Of a DNA stretch of 64,000 bases, positions 1-7,813 are shown one piece after another. The position numbers were made by a program, and so were the translations under genes. The notes below the pieces were generated by a model. The model was not told where the DNA came from, searched no databases, and was given only the letters and a program-made list of their open reading frames with translations. Numbering within the stretch: position 1 is the stretch's first letter; every line of letters begins with the position of its first letter. This stretch comes from Pseudoneobacillus sp052180215 (GTDB lineage: Bacteria; Bacillota; Bacilli; Bacillales; Cytobacillaceae), in contig NZ_CP197471.1 in the NCBI RefSeq assembly GCF_052180215.1, positions 3,134,001-3,198,000 on the forward strand, in the 5' to 3' direction.

Positions 1-66
1 TCCGAATAATACCGAGAGAAACATGAGAGACACTATAAGTAAACTTTTCACCATAAATAATTTCAT
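1..66 (-). CDS. yqxA: YqxA-like protein, N-terminal fragment (runs off the left edge)
   Basis: On the minus strand an open frame begins just after spoIIP and reads MKLFMVKSLLIVSLMFLSVL before leaving the window. The visible part is one hydrophobic N-terminal segment. In B. subtilis the gene after gpr-spoIIP is yqxA (DUF3679, small membrane protein of unknown function), which fits position and hydrophobicity. An in-frame ATG at 75 is possible, but the GGAAGG Shine-Dalgarno touches it, so 66 is spaced better. The gene begins 27 bases after the spoIIP stop, so it is probably in the same transcript. The name rests mainly on synteny. Confidence 0.65.
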   Translation of the reverse strand, partial: MKLFMVKSLLIVSLMFLSVLFG

Positions 67-93
67 ATCTTTCATCCTTCCTCGGATTTTTCG

Positions 94-1296
94 TTAATGC
101 TTCTCCGTTTTTGGTCCAGTTGATTGATTGACACTTTCTGCCTGCCAATAATATTCGCTAAATACATCTGCTATCGCATCCGCTGAACGATATAGCTCTT
201 CAAATGTATTATCAACGCCACCAAACTCAATTAAAATAGCTTTACCAGATAAATCTTGATTAAACTTTCCGTTTGTTCCTTTACCTTGTTTTTCAATAAC
301 CGCACGACTTAACCCAGGGTATTTTTTATTAAGTCTTTCATGCAATTCTTTAGCCAACTGAAGATTTTTTTCGTAATTGCTATGTTCCGCTCCAATGACA
401 AAGGCTACCTTTGCATAGGACTTTCCATTAATGGTTGCGGTTGTTACGTCCTTGCGATGTCCATCACGGTGGATATCAATCAAATATTGTAACTCACGAT
501 TCTGTGTCATGGCTGTTTGTACAACTGGACGTGATTCTTGGTACGCTTGAGCAAAGTTCATTTTCTTTTTGTTGAGGTTCCCCATAATATCTGTCTTACT
601 AACCTCGGTACCAATTCCTCTAGCTTCTAGACTCTGCTTTAGTTTTTCACCTATTTTCGTCACATTTACTTGTGAATGGTAGGCCCTATCTGGATCCGTT
701 TCACCTTTTAAATATGGCAAATATGATTCACGATTGTGTGTAAAGTAAAGATAAACTACCTTACGATCGCCGGTTGTTAAGCTTGGTGGAGGACTAGAAT
801 TACCCCCATCTGGCTGAACATCATCTAGATTTTGAAGAGCCGCTTCACTTTCGGCCTTCATCACTTCCGTTGGTGGTGCAGATTCGACAGGCATATTGGT
901 ATAATTAACCCCTTTATCTGCAACGATTATTTTACTATCAAATAAGGAGAATCCTGGCAACTCCCTACCTAATAAGCTTCGTGGATCATTCAGATTGATG
1001 TTAGTGGAAAGCTTTAACAAAACATTGGTTAATTTTGGACCCTCATCCCTATTTGGAAGAGACCCAAGGAAATAATGATTTTCCCACCCTAACACCTTAT
1101 ACAAGAGATCCCCAGTCAAGTTATTAGCAGCAAGATGAACAGATGATGAAGTAATTCGATACTGTGGCTTAAGAGATGTCATTAATCCACTGATTGAAAA
1201 AATAAAAAATAGAAAAAGAATTAACCCTAAAAGTAGTTTTATCAAGCTCGTCCCTTGAACAGATATAATCATTCCTGTGGACTTAGCATTTCTCAT
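94..1296 (-). CDS. spoIIP: Stage II sporulation protein P (engulfment peptidoglycan hydrolase)
   Basis: SpoIIP is a membrane-anchored amidase/endopeptidase that, with SpoIID and SpoIIM, thins septal peptidoglycan so the mother cell can engulf the forespore. The 400-residue product matches the family length. A single membrane anchor lies at about residues 18-38, followed by a low-complexity linker (about 140-175) and the catalytic domain from about 178. Candidate metal and catalytic positions are in THNRE (186-190), DIHRDGHR (274-281) and LIEFGG (about 352-358). An AGAGGTGG ribosome site precedes the ATG. It follows gpr on the same strand, as in B. subtilis, where spoIIP is transcribed during sporulation. 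Assignment is firm. Confidence 0.96.
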   Translation of the reverse strand: MRNAKSTGMIISVQGTSLIKLLLGLILFLFFIFSISGLMTSLKPQYRITSSSVHLAANNLTGDLLYKVLGWENHYFLGSLPNRDEGPKLTNVLLKLSTNINLNDPRSLLGRELPGFSLFDSKIIVADKGVNYTNMPVESAPPTEVMKAESEAALQNLDDVQPDGGNSSPPPSLTTGDRKVVYLYFTHNRESYLPYLKGETDPDRAYHSQVNVTKIGEKLKQSLEARGIGTEVSKTDIMGNLNKKKMNFAQAYQESRPVVQTAMTQNRELQYLIDIHRDGHRKDVTTATINGKSYAKVAFVIGAEHSNYEKNLQLAKELHERLNKKYPGLSRAVIEKQGKGTNGKFNQDLSGKAILIEFGGVDNTFEELYRSADAIADVFSEYYWQAESVNQSTGPKTEKH

Positions 1297-1370
1297 TTTT
1301 CCACCTCTTTTTGCAAGTCTAGTAAATCATATGACTTTGCTAGAGATGGTAGAACCTTTATTTTGAAACT

Positions 1371-2489
1371 TTATTTTGTGTAGTAGCCCGTATTATCTTG
1401 GTTAACCGTTTTATGAAGGGCAGCATTTAATCCATTCGCTACCAAATTGGCCATATCTTCAATAAATACATCCACTTCTTTTGGAGTCACCATTAGGTTA
1501 TGACCGAGCGGTGAAAGTACTTCATAAATCAATTTTCGTTTTTCTTCATCTGGAAGAGTTCCCACTATACCTAAAAACGTTTTTCGGTGCTGTTCCTTAG
1601 GTAAATCCTCTTCTGTTAACTTTTTTCTTCCGCCAAAATTCATACCAGCAGGCGCTAACGAACGGGATGGACGATTCCCTTCCCTTAACTCTTTTCCAAA
1701 ATGTTTTAAAATAAAGTCAATGGTGTCACTCGTAATAGTGGCCGCGTCCACTACGGTTGGGACTCCGATAGCAATGACTGGAACTCCTAATGTTTGCTTG
1801 CTTAATTCTTTACGTTTATTTCCAACACCAGAGCCTGGGTGAATTCCAGAATCAGATATTTGAATGGTCGAATTTACCCTTTCAATCGATCTGGATGCTA
1901 ATGCATCAATTGCAATGACAAAATCGGGTTTCGTTTTTTCAACAACACCGAAAATAATATCACTTGTTTCGATTCCTGTTAGACCCATCACTCCAGGTGA
2001 TAATGCACTAACAGGTCGATATCCTTCTTCGACACTTTCTGGCTGTAGTTGAAAAAGATGCCTTGTTACCAATAAATTTTCACATACTAACGGTCCGAGA
2101 GAGTCTGGGGTAACATTCCAGTTTCCTAACCCAACTACTAAACAGGATGCATCTTCAGAAATTCCCATTTCCTTAAGGAATCTTGAAAATTCAGTAGCAA
2201 ATACCCTTTCTACCTTTTGCTGCAGCTCTGTATCCTGCTGTCTTATTCCCATCACTTCCATCGTTAAGTAACGACCTGTTTTTTTACCAAGTGCTTTCTC
2301 ACCCTCAGGAGTAATTTCTACCAAGGAAATATTGATTCCATTTTCCTCTTTTTCCTTTATGATAACACCTTCAATTTGAGAGATATTCTCTTGTTGGTGA
2401 ACACTTCTGTCTGCAATGACCATCTCATGTGCTTCGACTGCAAGGTCAGTTCTAATGGAATACATACTTAAATCAACTTGTTCTTTCAT
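1371..2489 (-). CDS. gpr: Germination protease (GPR), A25 family
   Basis: GPR is made in the forespore as a zymogen and degrades small acid-soluble spore proteins (SASP) at germination, freeing amino acids and DNA. The N-terminus contains YSIRTDLAVEAHE, which resembles both the SASP cleavage site and the autoprocessing site, so the first 15 or so residues are the expected propeptide. VVGLGNWNVTPDSLGP and the long glycine-rich core match the peptidase A25 family. I start at ATG 2489 because GGGAGGG is 7 bases upstream; the preceding TTG (2492) is too close to it. Divergent from rpsT and upstream of spoIIP, as in B. subtilis. Confidence 0.96.
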   Translation of the reverse strand: MKEQVDLSMYSIRTDLAVEAHEMVIADRSVHQQENISQIEGVIIKEKEENGINISLVEITPEGEKALGKKTGRYLTMEVMGIRQQDTELQQKVERVFATEFSRFLKEMGISEDASCLVVGLGNWNVTPDSLGPLVCENLLVTRHLFQLQPESVEEGYRPVSALSPGVMGLTGIETSDIIFGVVEKTKPDFVIAIDALASRSIERVNSTIQISDSGIHPGSGVGNKRKELSKQTLGVPVIAIGVPTVVDAATITSDTIDFILKHFGKELREGNRPSRSLAPAGMNFGGRKKLTEEDLPKEQHRKTFLGIVGTLPDEEKRKLIYEVLSPLGHNLMVTPKEVDVFIEDMANLVANGLNAALHKTVNQDNTGYYTK

Positions 2490-2595
2490 CAATCTTCCCT
2501 CCCAACAAAATCAACAAACCTTTTCCTATTTTTGCCTCTATATGTAAAAAACATTCATTCCAAACGAATGTTACCTGTTATTTTACGTTATAGTA

Positions 2596-2624
2596 TTGCA
2601 ATATATCGGTGCGTTTGATAGAAT
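2596..2624 (+). promoter_or_regulatory. Probable sigma-A promoter of rpsT
   Basis: TTGCAA (2596-2601) and TAGAAT (2619-2624) are separated by exactly 17 bases, about 80 bases before the rpsT start. The transcribed leader would contain the short inverted repeat GTCGAG/CTCGAT just before the ribosome site. Read by eye; not experimentally mapped. Confidence 0.6.
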
Positions 2625-2703
2625 ATCTTTTGTTCTCTATTATTAATTATGAATGTGTAAGTCGAGTTCACATAGTCTCGATACTTTTTAGGAGGTGAAC
2701 GGA

Positions 2704-2964
2704 ATGCCAAACATTAAATCTGCTATTAAGCGTGTTAAAACTACTGCAGTTAAAAATGCACACAACGTAACTGTAAAATCTACTATGCGTACTGCTGTTA
2801 AAAAAGCTGAAGCTGCAATCGTAACTAACGAAACTAACGCTAAAGAACTTTTAAATAACGCTGCAAGCAAATTAGACAAGGCTGCTCAAAAAGGACTTGT
2901 TCATAAAAAAGCTGCTGCACGTAAAAAATCTCGTCTAATGAAGAAGTTAAACGCTGCTCAATAA
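2704..2964 (+). CDS. rpsT: 30S ribosomal protein S20
   Basis: S20 is a small basic protein that binds 16S rRNA early in 30S assembly. The product begins MPNIKSAIKRVKTTAVKN and is lysine- and alanine-rich throughout, 86 residues, typical of bS20. A strong GGAGGTGA ribosome site 6 bases upstream fixes the start at ATG 2704; an in-frame GTG at 2695 lies inside that site and is rejected. The gene stands alone on the plus strand between gpr and holA. Its stop is followed 4 bases later by a structured repeat element and then by a terminator shared with holA. Confidence 0.97.
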   Translation: MPNIKSAIKRVKTTAVKNAHNVTVKSTMRTAVKKAEAAIVTNETNAKELLNNAASKLDKAAQKGLVHKKAAARKKSRLMKKLNAAQ

Positions 2965-2968
2965 TAAC

Positions 2969-3089
2969 AAAAAGCGGAAGTGCCTTGGTCAGCCCCGACA
3001 AGCATAAGACAAGACGGCGGGAAGGTTGTTCTTTAACCTTCATGACGGATTGGCTTATGACCTCGAGGGGCTAGGCACTGAAGCTAGAT
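2969..3089 (+). repeat. Dispersed structured repeat, copy R1
   Basis: This is one of four copies of an imperfect long hairpin whose outer arms are AGCG-AAG-GCC at the left and AGCCCCGACAAGC ... CTCGAGGGGCTAGG ... GAAGCT at the right. In R1 the outer stem is GTGCC/GGCAC, where R4 has GCGCC/GGCGC, a compensatory change. The inner hairpin (GAAGGTT/AACCTTC) differs entirely from that of R2-R4 yet still pairs. It starts 4 bases after the rpsT stop, in the same orientation. No coding potential. Confidence 0.85.
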
Positions 3090-3100
3090 TAAACGAGAAT

Positions 3101-3138
3101 TAAAAAATGATCCCAATTCATTTGGGATCATTTTTTTT
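3101..3138 (+). terminator. Bidirectional terminator, rpsT / holA
   Basis: ATGATCCCAA (3107-3116) pairs with TTGGGATCAT (3122-3131). An A-run precedes and a T-run follows, so the hairpin can terminate rpsT on the plus strand and holA on the minus strand. The TGA stop of holA (3128-3130) lies inside the stem. Confidence 0.9.
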
Positions 3139-4159
3139 GGCTTAGGGTATTTAATTTAAACAGGATCATCTCAATAATCATGGTTTTATTTAATCCGCCT
3201 GTTTTCATCTGATAATCTGCTTCAGCAAAAAACAGCATCATTTGTTTTAATTCGTATTCAGAGAATAAATTAGCTTGTCCTGCAGCTATTTTCACTCTAT
3301 ATGGATGTTGCTTAATACTACCCGCAATTTGTTGTTGGCCATAACCTTTCCTAGCCATTTCCTTCACTTGATATATGAGACGGAATTGTCCAGCTAATAG
3401 CGCGAGGATTTTAATCGGTTCTTCATTTTGTTTAAGTAAATCATAATAAATCCGAAGAGCTTCTTCCGTTTTCCGATGGACTACTTTATCCACTAATTCA
3501 AAAATATTTTGTTCGAGTGTCTTTGATACTAGCTTTTCAACCGTATCAAGATGAATTCTATTCCCGTCTCCTACGTATAAAGACATTTTATCGATTTCAT
3601 TTGTAAGTACAAATAAATTAGACCCTGCTATAGCCACCATTCTGTCTATTGCTTGTTCTTCGATTTCAACATGATTCGATTTCACCCGTTCTTTTATCCA
3701 ATTTCGCAAGTCCTGGTCTACCATTTTTTTAGCTTCTGCATTTTCAGCTTTTCTTTTTAATTCCTTTGTTATTTTTTTTCGTTCATCCAATTTTTCATAA
3801 GGAGCTGAAAACACAACAATCGAATAGGGGGCTGGGTCATTAAGAAATTCCTCTAGTTTCGATAAATTATGTTCAACTTTTTCCTTTGTTTTTTCACTTG
3901 TTAAAAATACGGGGTTTTGTAAAATGATTAATTTTCTTTCACCCATAAATGGAAAAGTTTCTGCATCTTCTAGAGCCACTTCGATAGGGGTTTCTTCTAA
4001 ATCATAGGTTGAAAGGTTAAAATCCTTTTCATCCTCATTTAGTACAGATTTTATTAACAATTGAATGGTCTCGTGGATAAGAAATGATTCCGTTCCATAT
4101 AATAAATAAAGCTGTGAAAATTCCTTTTTCTTAATTTGCTTCCAAATGTTCATAATCAT
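3128..4159 (-). CDS. holA: DNA polymerase III subunit delta
   Basis: Delta is the clamp-loader subunit that opens the beta sliding clamp. The product, 343 residues, starts MNIWKQIKKKEFSQLYLLYGTESFLIHET, the usual delta N-terminus, and then has the AAA-like fold with degenerate nucleotide motifs and a helical collar domain near the C-terminus. B. subtilis YqeN is the orthologue and lies in the same place, between rpsT and comEC. The start has GGAGAT about 9 bases upstream; an ATG two codons later (4153) is an alternative. Its stop codon is embedded in the terminator shared with rpsT. Confidence 0.93.
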   Translation of the reverse strand: MIMNIWKQIKKKEFSQLYLLYGTESFLIHETIQLLIKSVLNEDEKDFNLSTYDLEETPIEVALEDAETFPFMGERKLIILQNPVFLTSEKTKEKVEHNLSKLEEFLNDPAPYSIVVFSAPYEKLDERKKITKELKRKAENAEAKKMVDQDLRNWIKERVKSNHVEIEEQAIDRMVAIAGSNLFVLTNEIDKMSLYVGDGNRIHLDTVEKLVSKTLEQNIFELVDKVVHRKTEEALRIYYDLLKQNEEPIKILALLAGQFRLIYQVKEMARKGYGQQQIAGSIKQHPYRVKIAAGQANLFSEYELKQMMLFFAEADYQMKTGGLNKTMIIEMILFKLNTLSQKK

Positions 4160-4560
4160 TTTTCATTATCTCCGTTCTTAAAATACCTCCATTATATCGT
4201 AATGAAGCTTGACCATTTTTACAAGTAGAACGAGGAATAGGACAGAACAAAATTAAAAGGGAATTGACACACCTATCATGTCAATTCCCGTTCTATATTA
4301 AACGCCGACATTTAAGGCCTAGGAACTTAACTGTCGACGGTATGTCATCTTAGTAAGTATAGTTTGTGCCTTTCCATAGAAAGTATTTGTGACAACTCTT
4401 GTCATTTATAGAAATGCTTTTTTGGAATAAGGTAAGAAAGAACCCGTAAAAGAAAACAATTTTTCAAATTTCCTAAAAAAGATCATAAAAAGCATTTTTA
4501 GGAATGTAGATTTTTTTTTTTGTTTAGCTTATACTATAAAGGAAATAGGAGGGGTAGACT
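4160..4560. other. Intergenic region holA-yqzM, no convincing gene
   Basis: About 400 bases without a supported gene. It holds a perfect 11-bp inverted repeat (4259-4289). On the minus strand there is a 28-codon open frame upstream of that repeat, beginning MTRVVTNTFYGKAQTIL, but it lacks a Shine-Dalgarno sequence and I do not call it. AT-rich sequence with T-runs before yqzM probably contains the yqzM promoter. Confidence 0.5.
4248..4289 (-). terminator. Possible minus-strand terminator
   Basis: GGGAATTGACA (4259-4269) and TGTCAATTCCC (4279-4289) are perfect 11-bp arms around a 9-base loop. On the minus strand the hairpin is followed by TTTTAATTTT. No annotated minus-strand gene ends here; the next one upstream is comEC, more than 490 bases away. 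It may instead end an unrecognised small RNA, or be an operator. Confidence 0.45.
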
Positions 4561-4695
4561 GTGAATGAATTTGAAAAGGACGTTCAATACAAGCGTAACG
4601 ACGCTTTAGATTCTGGAATGGGCTTTATCGTTTCTTTCGGTTTCTTTGCAACAATGTTTATTATTGCAACGGTCATTAAAGTTGTAGGATCTTAA
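4561..4695 (+). CDS. yqzM: YqzM family small membrane protein
   Basis: A 44-residue protein starting at GTG 4561 with AGGAGGGG upstream. The N-terminal half is charged (NEFEKDVQYKRNDALDSGMG) and the rest is one membrane segment, about residues 21-43 (GFIVSFGFFATMFIIATVIK). It matches the B. subtilis YqzM family in sequence style, size and position between holA and comEC. The function is not known. It is the only plus-strand gene between rpsT and comER and has its own terminator. Confidence 0.88.
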   Translation: MNEFEKDVQYKRNDALDSGMGFIVSFGFFATMFIIATVIKVVGS

Positions 4696-4725
4696 TTTAA
4701 AGGTCTACATAGAATTAATGTTTTG

Positions 4726-4760
4726 GGACTACATGATTACCATGTGGTCCTTTTATTTTT
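4726..4760 (+). terminator. Terminator of yqzM
   Basis: GGACTACATG and CATGTGGTCC pair (one G-U) around a 5-base loop and are followed by TTTTATTTTT on the plus strand. There is no matching T-run on the minus strand, so it serves yqzM rather than comEC. Confidence 0.85.
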
Positions 4761-4784
4761 CCAGTCAATAAATTATACCTTATA

Positions 4785-7094
4785 TTATGGTAAGACCGAG
4801 GAAAACGTTCCTCTTTCTCCTTCAAAATAATAAGAAATTCCACCACTGTTATCAGTTCTAATAATTTTGCTCCCCTCCTCTTCTAGTATCTTTAATACCT
4901 CCATATGTGGATGTCCAAAACCATTTTTTTCACCAACTGAAATAATGGAGTATTTTGGCTTTATTTGCTTGATAAAAGCCTCATAAGTAGAATTTCTACT
5001 GCCATGATGTCCTACTTTTAATACATCCACTTTGAGATTTGGAAACTTCTTAAGTATCGATCTTTCCCCTTCAATTCCCAAGTCACCTGTAAATAACCAC
5101 TTTTTTCCTCCAATTTTAGAATAAATGACGATAGAGCCTTCATTTCTCTCCCCTATGAAATGATGAGGAGGAGATATAATCATAAATTTATTACGACGCA
5201 CCTCCCAATTTACTCCTTCTGAAACATACAGTACTTCAATATTTAGTTTATTTGCTTCTTTAACGATTTCTTTTTCTAATGGAGATTTTACCATTGTCGA
5301 CGGCAATAATATTTTTTTCACCTTTACTTCTTTTAATAAAACGAGGCTGCTTCCGATATGGTCCATATCACCATGGGTTAAAATAAGCAAATCCAATTGA
5401 GAAATTCCTTTTGCCTTTAAAAATGGTATGAGTACATCCTTACCCACATCAAAACTGTTCTTTCTCTGCTTCCAATCTGGAACTTTAAAAGGTATTTTCC
5501 CACCCGTATCAATTAAATAATTTCCTTGATTATTTGGAAGTTTAATCAAAATACTGTCACCTTGTCCAACGTCTATAAACGTTACTTCTCCTTCTGAATT
5601 AACAAAAGGTAAAAGGAGTTGAACAAATAAGACAAGCCATGGGAATAAAAGATGTAAACGAAGGCGTTGCTCTTTTTCCCATAATATAAAGGAAAAGATG
5701 ATGCTTCCAATATAGAAGAATATAAGGGGATTTGAGGGTCTTCCTGTAATGAACCTAGTCCAAGAGAATTCAGAAATATATTCCGCGAGACAATTACTAT
5801 GATCAGCTAAAAGTGTAAGGAAAAAAGCTAAGAAATGAAAACCATCTGTTGAGATAAACTGAATGAGAAAAAGTAATAGGACACCCGGTAAAAAAATAAA
5901 GGAGAAAAGAGGAATAAAAATAAAATTAGCCATTATAGAAAGTAAGGGTATTTCAAAGAAGTAATAAAGTAAAAACGGAAGGGCAGATACTTGCGATATA
6001 TATGATATTAGTGCCATTTTTCCTACTGAAGAAGTATAGGTAGAAAGGATAGAGGTGGAGAGCAGTAAAGCTAGTGTAACGATAAAAGACAATTGAAAAC
6101 CAATATGATAAATAACATATGGGTTTATAGTAATTAAAAATAAAAGTGAAATACTCAATCCATCGATCGATGTTAATTTTAATGAAAAATGATTGGTGAA
6201 AATTAAAATAAGCATAGCCATAATGACTGCTCGATTTACAGAAGGTGTTGCCCCAGTAACAATCGCATAAACGGGGAGGCAGAAGATTAAAATTTTAGAT
6301 AATTTTTCTCTTACAGCACCTAATTTTATCCCTAAATAAAAGATAAAATTTATTAATAACGCCACGTGTAATCCTGAAATAGATATTAAATGGATAACAC
6401 CTAATCTTTGGTAAGCTGTTAAGGTTTCTTCACTAAGAAGTTCACGTGTCCCAAAAATTAACGCTGCGGCTAATGGAGACAATTCTTTGGGAAAGTTTCT
6501 CTCAATTTGTGATATTCCTTTTAACCTTAATATTTTTATTCGATCTAGCAAGGAATACGAACTTTGTTTACAATTTGAAAAGTCCCAATTTGTAATTTGC
6601 AATTCCCAATAAATCTGCTTTTGCATTAAATAATCTTTGTAATTAAACGCATTTTGATTTCTCGGAACAGCTGGCGTTTGTAAATTTCCTGTAACGGGGC
6701 AAATATTTTCTATTAACAGTTTATTTTCTAGTTCTTTTTTTACGATTTGAGTGGGAATTTTATAAGTCAAAACAAGTTTTTCTTTTTTTTCTACATTTAC
6801 TACAATCGCTTTAAAACGATCACCATCTATGTTTATTTCATCTGTAAATTGGATAAAAAATTGAGTTTGCAACGGAGATAAAGTGGAATGACTCGTTGAA
6901 ATGGTAAAATAACCGATCATAAAGTAAAGAGTATAAAAAAGAAGCAGGATTACGATGAATTTTGGGTTTATTTTTTTTATTACCCATAACCCAAAAAGAA
7001 GAAGAAGGAATATGATTGTAGATGCTATTCCTTCAAATGCACTCATGAGGCCAAATAACGAAGAGACAGCTACAAAAATTAGCTTTGTTTTCAT
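4785..7094 (-). CDS. comEC: DNA internalization competence protein ComEC/Rec2
   Basis: ComEC forms the membrane channel that carries single-stranded transforming DNA into the cytoplasm. The 769-residue product has the family layout: hydrophobic N-terminus, an extracellular OB-like region (about 75-190), the Competence domain with many membrane segments beginning near LAAALIFGTRELL, and a C-terminal metallo-beta-lactamase-like domain with THGDMDH and VGHHGSRNST, proposed to degrade the non-transported strand. It begins 2 bases after the comEB stop, so the two are co-translated. Length is close to B. subtilis (776), so it looks intact. Confidence 0.96.
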   Translation of the reverse strand: MKTKLIFVAVSSLFGLMSAFEGIASTIIFLLLLFGLWVIKKINPKFIVILLLFYTLYFMIGYFTISTSHSTLSPLQTQFFIQFTDEINIDGDRFKAIVVNVEKKEKLVLTYKIPTQIVKKELENKLLIENICPVTGNLQTPAVPRNQNAFNYKDYLMQKQIYWELQITNWDFSNCKQSSYSLLDRIKILRLKGISQIERNFPKELSPLAAALIFGTRELLSEETLTAYQRLGVIHLISISGLHVALLINFIFYLGIKLGAVREKLSKILIFCLPVYAIVTGATPSVNRAVIMAMLILIFTNHFSLKLTSIDGLSISLLFLITINPYVIYHIGFQLSFIVTLALLLSTSILSTYTSSVGKMALISYISQVSALPFLLYYFFEIPLLSIMANFIFIPLFSFIFLPGVLLLFLIQFISTDGFHFLAFFLTLLADHSNCLAEYISEFSWTRFITGRPSNPLIFFYIGSIIFSFILWEKEQRLRLHLLFPWLVLFVQLLLPFVNSEGEVTFIDVGQGDSILIKLPNNQGNYLIDTGGKIPFKVPDWKQRKNSFDVGKDVLIPFLKAKGISQLDLLILTHGDMDHIGSSLVLLKEVKVKKILLPSTMVKSPLEKEIVKEANKLNIEVLYVSEGVNWEVRRNKFMIISPPHHFIGERNEGSIVIYSKIGGKKWLFTGDLGIEGERSILKKFPNLKVDVLKVGHHGSRNSTYEAFIKQIKPKYSIISVGEKNGFGHPHMEVLKILEEEGSKIIRTDNSGGISYYFEGERGTFSSVLP

Positions 7095-7096
7095 AG

Positions 7097-7552
7097 CTAT
7101 TCTTCTAAGGATGAAATCGTTAACCCATTAAAAGGGACTTGTTCTGTTTTTACTCCCGCCTGCTTAAAGAGCTCAATTGCATAAGGATGATTTTTATAAT
7201 CCTTTGCGTAATATACCGTTTTAATTCCAGCTTGAATAAGTGCTTTACAGCATTGAACACATGGATAATGGGTAACGTATATATCTGACCCTTCTGTCGG
7301 AACACCAAATTTAGCACATTGCAACAAGGCATTCATTTCTGCATGAACCGTTCTAATACAGTGGTTATCAATCACATAACATCCTTCATCAATACAATGT
7401 ACACCACCGGCAATAGAACCATTATAGCCTCCTGCAATGATTCTTTTATCTCTAACAACGGTAGCACCTACCGTTAGTCTAGTACAGGTACTTCTTAAGG
7501 CTAATAAGTGACTTTGTGCCATAAAATATTGATTCCACGATATACGTTCCAA
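7097..7552 (-). CDS. comEB: ComEB, deoxycytidylate deaminase family
   Basis: The product (151 residues) is a zinc-dependent dCMP deaminase-like protein. HAEMNAL supplies the zinc histidine and the catalytic glutamate, and PCVQC the two cysteines. dCMP deaminases make dUMP for thymidylate synthesis. In B. subtilis ComEB is not essential for transformation despite sitting in comE. Translation starts at a TTG (7550-7552) with AGAGGGA upstream. Unlike the compact B. subtilis operon, comEB is separated from comEA by about 260 bases, most of which is an inserted MITE-like element. Confidence 0.93.
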   Translation of the reverse strand: MERISWNQYFMAQSHLLALRSTCTRLTVGATVVRDKRIIAGGYNGSIAGGVHCIDEGCYVIDNHCIRTVHAEMNALLQCAKFGVPTEGSDIYVTHYPCVQCCKALIQAGIKTVYYAKDYKNHPYAIELFKQAGVKTEQVPFNGLTISSLEE

Positions 7553-7619
7553 GGCTTGTCCCTCTTTTCTAATGATTACTCTTTAGAATTCTTTTATTAA
7601 TTTTAATACGATTTTACTT

Positions 7620-7808
7620 TTAAAGAAAGCTGTTTTCGTATAGATTATGGTTTTTGTAAAAATCCCTAAAGCCGGATTTTTTACAGGCACTCTTAATAAA
7701 TACTCAGCTCTTTTCTTCATTTTCATATGAGTTTAACACCCTATATGGTGAAGTGCCTATTTATTAGTTACAAAAAGCAACAAAGTTTCAGAAAAGAGCC
7801 TTAAAGAA
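7620..7808 (-). mobile_element. MITE-like element, copy 1, with 8-bp target duplication
   Basis: The element proper spans 7628-7800 (173 bp). It is flanked by perfect 8-bp direct repeats TTAAAGAA at 7620-7627 and 7801-7808. Its ends, AGCTGTTTTC and GAAAAGAGCC, form imperfect terminal inverted repeats. It is the reverse complement of a related element at 53874-54015, sharing long stretches such as TGTTGCTTTTTGTAACTAAT at one side and CTATACGAAAACAGCT at the end. It carries no gene. It sits between comEA and comEB, inside a normally compact operon. Confidence 0.88.
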
Positions 7809-7813
7809 AGTAG

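Noticed and set aside
2695..2703. GTG start three codons upstream of rpsT
   Set aside because: It lies inside the Shine-Dalgarno sequence of the ATG at 2704, which gives the normal S20 N-terminus.
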